From JAABUE01 sp034431895 (lineage in GTDB: Bacteria > Chloroflexota > Anaerolineae > Anaerolineales > Villigracilaceae): a stretch of 7,576 nucleotides of DNA. A program made the translations under genes and the position numbers. The DNA is taken from contig DAOUCM010000064.1 in NCBI GenBank assembly GCA_034431895.1, forward strand, positions 1-7,576. Direction: 5' to 3'. The notes under the pieces are model-generated. The model saw nothing but the letters and a program-made list of their open reading frames with translations, did no database searches and was not told the DNA's origin. This document shows positions 5,940-7,576 of the stretch, in pieces (within the stretch, counting starts at the first letter, position 1; each line of letters begins with the position of its first letter).

Positions 5940-5962
5940 AGGACAAGATAATATCTTGTCCT
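5940..5962. promoter_or_regulatory. Perfect 23-bp palindrome (11-1-11) upstream of arsC
   Basis: The arms AGGACAAGATA (5940-5950) and TATCTTGTCCT (5952-5962) are perfect complements around a single A. It lies in the 100-bp gap between the second CANC thioredoxin and arsC, upstream of the arsC Shine-Dalgarno. It has no U-tract, so it is not a simple terminator. Its sequence differs from the ATTC-N8-GAAT sites, so it is not obviously bound by ArsR. A TATTAT -10-like box lies at its centre (minus strand 5953 to 5948), though no good -35 box is seen. It may be the operator of a different dimeric regulator or an mRNA hairpin that sets arsC expression. Confidence 0.7.
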
Positions 5963-6017
5963 GCAACGGGAGAATGTTATGGTCTGGTTAAAGTTCCGCG
6001 CAATTTGCGGAAAGAAT

Positions 6018-6269
6018 TTAGGCCGCTTCGAGCGCGTTGGCCAACCAGGTGGTCACTTCGGCGTGAGTGGGAATTCGCCCGCTGGAAACGACCTTCTCAT
6101 TCACCACCAGCCCCGGCGTGGAAAGAATGTTGTATTTCATGATTTCAGGGTATTCGGTCACTTTGATGATTTCGGCCTCCAGGGCCATTTCTTCCACGAT
6201 CTTGCGGGCAATTTGCTCCAGCCGCTTGCAGTTGGCGCAGCCAGAACCGAGAACTTTGATGGTTAACAT
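6018..6269 (-). CDS. Small CANC thioredoxin-like protein (copy 2, ArsC-linked)
   Basis: An 83-residue cytoplasmic thioredoxin-like protein with C11-A-N-C14 in GSGCANCKRLEQ and the cis-proline P52 in NILSTPGLVV. It is the paralogue of the 77-residue protein in the arsR operon and differs mainly in helix 2 and in a longer C-terminal helix (THAEVTTWLANALEAA). It is first gene of the operon that continues with arsC and acr3. Because this ArsC class needs a dithiol reductant, the protein may be its dedicated electron donor; this is inference, as the host's general thioredoxin could also serve. The start at 6269 has AAGGAG 8 bases upstream. About 100 bp separate it from arsC. A small stem (TTCCGC 5994-5999 with GCGGAA 6007-6012) just after its stop has only CTTT behind it and is a doubtful terminator. 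Confidence 0.9.
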   Translation of the reverse strand: MLTIKVLGSGCANCKRLEQIARKIVEEMALEAEIIKVTEYPEIMKYNILSTPGLVVNEKVVSSGRIPTHAEVTTWLANALEAA

Positions 6270-6346
6270 ATTTTTTGCTCCTTGAGAATTGGATTTATGG
6301 ACACTGGATTACACCTTGCACCCACAGGCAGCCGCTGCAGGCCGGG

Positions 6347-6367
6347 AAAGTGTTTCCGAAACACTTT
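6347..6367. repeat. Perfect 9-3-9 inverted repeat in the leader of the trx2-arsC-acr3 operon
   Basis: AAAGTGTTT (6347-6355) and AAACACTTT (6359-6367) are perfect complements around CCG. It lies between the predicted promoter (6419-6446) and the start codon at 6269, so it would be in the roughly 140-nt mRNA leader. In the plus direction two more T bases follow (a TTTTT run, 6365-6369), weakly terminator-like. In the minus direction CCCGGCC follows, so no terminator is formed. It may be a leader hairpin or an additional protein-binding site. Confidence 0.6.
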
Positions 6368-6418
6368 TTGGTTGGTCTAGGCCATTTCAAGAATTTTCTA
6401 ATTGAGTTCCACATCTTG

Positions 6419-6446
6419 ATTGTACCGTCATATTCGCATTTCCGAA
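6419..6446 (-). promoter_or_regulatory. Predicted promoter of the trx2-arsC-acr3 operon
   Basis: On the minus strand TACAAT (6424 to 6419) follows TTCGGA (6446 to 6441) with a 16-bp spacer. The stretch GAAT-7 bp-TACAATC closely resembles the arsR promoter (GAAT-8 bp-TACAATC, with GACGG in both gaps). Operator C covers its -35 and spacer, so repression would be by direct occlusion. The -35 match is weak. Confidence 0.5.
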
Positions 6447-6450
6447 TATG
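6429..6450. promoter_or_regulatory. Candidate ArsR operator C: perfect 8-6-8 inverted repeat
   Basis: CATATTCG (6429-6436) and CGAATATG (6443-6450) are perfect complements. The core at 6432-6447, ATTCGCATTTCCGAAT, has the same 16-bp ATTC-N8-GAAT frame as operators A and B near arsR, and T at both positions 8 and 9 is shared by all three. This is the main evidence that the arsR product also controls the acr3 operon. As the site lies in the divergent region it might also affect the plus-strand operon about 200 bp away. Confidence 0.65.
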
Positions 6451-6659
6451 GTAGATATTGTATCTGTACTGGTTCCATTGTTCATTGTGACTTTTATCAG
6501 ATTTCGATTTGTTGTTTGTTACCCGGTTGTAGGGTTTTTCCCGACAAGCTTCGAAAAAGAAGCGGGGTTTTCCTGATAGCGGCGCAGGGGTAGAAAAGAT
6601 AAAGTAAAACCAATGGACTTGTCAGATGATTTCAAAATCCTATTTCTAAAAGGAGAAGC
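6451..6659. other. Remaining divergent intergenic region before the Fe-S subunit gene
   Basis: I found no gene here. A weak hairpin, GCTTC (6548-6552) with GAAGC (6559-6563), is followed by GGGGTTTT and looks like a minor terminator or leader structure in the plus direction. No convincing -35/-10 pair for the plus-strand operon could be found. TTGTCA at 6620-6625 has only a poor -10 partner, placed too close to the ribosome binding site. The long minus-strand open frame that crosses this area is a shadow of the Fe-S gene. Confidence 0.4.
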
Positions 6660-7508
6660 ATGATGACAGAAGCAAATTTGCTCCAAAAGTATGCTTCCGA
6701 GGTCTTTGCCGGGCTGGTAGCGCCGGTGGCGGAGGGGTTGGAGATTTCCGCCGCGCCCGCCGCTGATGCCCTGGCAAAAGAAGACGTGCTGGTTCGCATG
6801 GAACGCGAACTGAAGCGCGCCCTGGAAAAGCCCGCCTCGGAACGGCGCTGGGTCATGGTCATTGACTTGCGCCGCTGTATCGGCTGCCATGCCTGCACCG
6901 TCGCCTGCGTGGCCGAAAACAAACTGCCGCCCGGCGTGGTCTATCGCCCGGTGATGACGGAGGAAGTCGGCACCTACCCCAACGTGACCCTGAAATTCCT
7001 GCCGCGCCCCTGTATGCAGTGCGAAAAGTCGCCCTGCACGGAGGTCTGTCCCGTAACCGCCACTTACCACAATGAGGAAGGTGTTGTTGTGGTGGATTAC
7101 GAACAGTGCATCGGCTGCCGCGCCTGCATGGCGGCTTGTCCCTACGGCGCGCGCACGTTCGACTTTGGCGAAACCTACGCCGAGCAGTTGCCCGTCTTCG
7201 ATGGCGTGACCATCGGCGGAAAGACCGCCGCGGGCTATGAACACGCCAGCCAGGAGTACGGCCAGGCGTGGAAGCGGGAAGGTCGCCACGAATCGCCGGT
7301 GGGCAACGTCCGCAAGTGTCACTTCTGCCTGCACCGCATCAAGGACGGCATCCTGCCCGCCTGCACCACCACCTGCATCGGGCGCGCCACCTACTTCGGC
7401 GACGCCAACGACCCCGACTCGCTGGTGACGGAACTCATCAACCAACCCAACGTGATTCGGCTGAAGGAAGAACTCGGCACCGAACCGCGTGTCTATTACA
7501 TCGTGTAG
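6660..7508 (+). CDS. Four-cluster [4Fe-4S] electron-transfer subunit (DMSO-reductase-family beta subunit type)
   Basis: A 282-residue iron-sulfur protein of the kind that links a molybdopterin catalytic subunit to a membrane anchor (DmsB/PsrB/TtrB/ArrB/NrfC type). All sixteen cluster cysteines are present: C73, C76, C79, C83; C118, C121, C126, C130; C150, C153, C156, C160; and C220, C223, C235, C239. Residues 1-60 form an unusual N-terminal extension, largely helical and with no twin-arginine signal, so any export would depend on a partner. AGGAG at 6651-6655 serves either of two tandem ATGs, at 6660 (4-base gap) or 6663 (7-base gap); the second may be the true start. It is divergent from the ars operons and followed at once by a probable membrane anchor gene. 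Next to arsenic genes a respiratory arsenate reductase is conceivable, but polysulfide, tetrathionate and other reductases use the same subunit. Confidence 0.92.
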   Translation: MMTEANLLQKYASEVFAGLVAPVAEGLEISAAPAADALAKEDVLVRMERELKRALEKPASERRWVMVIDLRRCIGCHACTVACVAENKLPPGVVYRPVMTEEVGTYPNVTLKFLPRPCMQCEKSPCTEVCPVTATYHNEEGVVVVDYEQCIGCRACMAACPYGARTFDFGETYAEQLPVFDGVTIGGKTAAGYEHASQEYGQAWKREGRHESPVGNVRKCHFCLHRIKDGILPACTTTCIGRATYFGDANDPDSLVTELINQPNVIRLKEELGTEPRVYYIV

Positions 7509-7517
7509 GAGGCTGAT

Positions 7518-7576
7518 ATGTTGAAGAAAATCTCTTACGCTGTCGGCGCGCTGGCTCTGCTGTTTGGGCTGTGGGG
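7518..7576 (+). CDS. Start of a membrane protein, probably NrfD/PsrC-type anchor subunit (partial)
   Basis: Only 19 complete codons are visible, encoding MLKKISYAVGALALLFGLW: a short basic start followed by a hydrophobic helix. AGGAGG, overlapping the stop of the Fe-S gene, lies 5 bases before the ATG, so the two genes are tightly co-transcribed. In this position after a four-cluster Fe-S subunit the usual partner is an NrfD/PsrC-family integral membrane subunit that exchanges electrons with quinones, and the visible start fits that. A different membrane or secreted subunit, such as a cytochrome, cannot be excluded from so short a stretch. The gene runs off the right edge. Confidence 0.5.
   Translation, partial: MLKKISYAVGALALLFGLW

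Noticed and set aside
6519..7445. A 308-codon open frame on the minus strand, longer than the Fe-S gene it overlaps
   Set aside because: The plus-strand frame encodes all sixteen cluster cysteines with correct spacing and has a Shine-Dalgarno; the minus frame gives a histidine/glycine/alanine-rich sequence with no recognisable domain, typical of an antisense shadow.

Overview
The window is an arsenic-resistance locus of a bacterium, read mostly on the minus strand. The N-terminal fragment of a fused alpha/beta 2-oxoacid dehydrogenase E1, the small CANC thioredoxins and the mixed base composition would fit Chloroflexota (Anaerolineae-like) or a relative. That placement is a guess from gene style, not a proven identification.

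Layout: (1) 1-349, minus: start of a thiamine-diphosphate 2-oxoacid dehydrogenase E1 gene that runs off the left edge and has its own promoter (380-409). (2) 346-4202, minus, in transcription order: arsR, a small CANC thioredoxin, an ArsP-type permease, a TauE/SafE exporter, an FmdE-family zinc protein, a long hairpin, a membrane-anchored thioredoxin, and the first 28 codons of a ccdA gene cut off about 130 bp before the E1 start. (3) 4323-6269, minus: a second CANC thioredoxin, arsC (thioredoxin-coupled arsenate reductase) and acr3 (arsenite efflux), closed by a good intrinsic terminator. (4) 6270-6659: a divergent intergenic region with a promoter, an ArsR-like operator and hairpins. (5) 6660-7576, plus: a four-cluster [4Fe-4S] electron-transfer subunit, then the first codons of a membrane protein that is probably its NrfD/PsrC-type quinone-side anchor. 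A molybdopterin catalytic subunit is expected beyond the right edge.

How the genes fit together: ArsC reduces arsenate to arsenite using thioredoxin-type thiols (the adjacent CANC protein is an obvious candidate) and Acr3 exports the arsenite. The arsR operon adds a second permease of the type that exports trivalent organoarsenicals, with its own CANC partner, plus sulfur-linked and thiol-linked functions (TauE, membrane thioredoxin). The FmdE protein has no clear job here.

The most informative signal outside the genes is a repeated 16-bp palindromic motif, ATTC-N8-GAAT. It occurs in the arsR leader (4219-4234), upstream of it (4295-4310), in degenerate form over the arsR promoter (4252-4267), and over the promoter of the trx2-arsC-acr3 operon (6432-6447). 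In both promoters the motif sits 7-8 bp upstream of an identical TACAAT -10 box. This suggests that one ArsR controls both operons and perhaps the divergent redox operon. A separate perfect 23-bp palindrome just before arsC (5940-5962) belongs to a different, unidentified motif.
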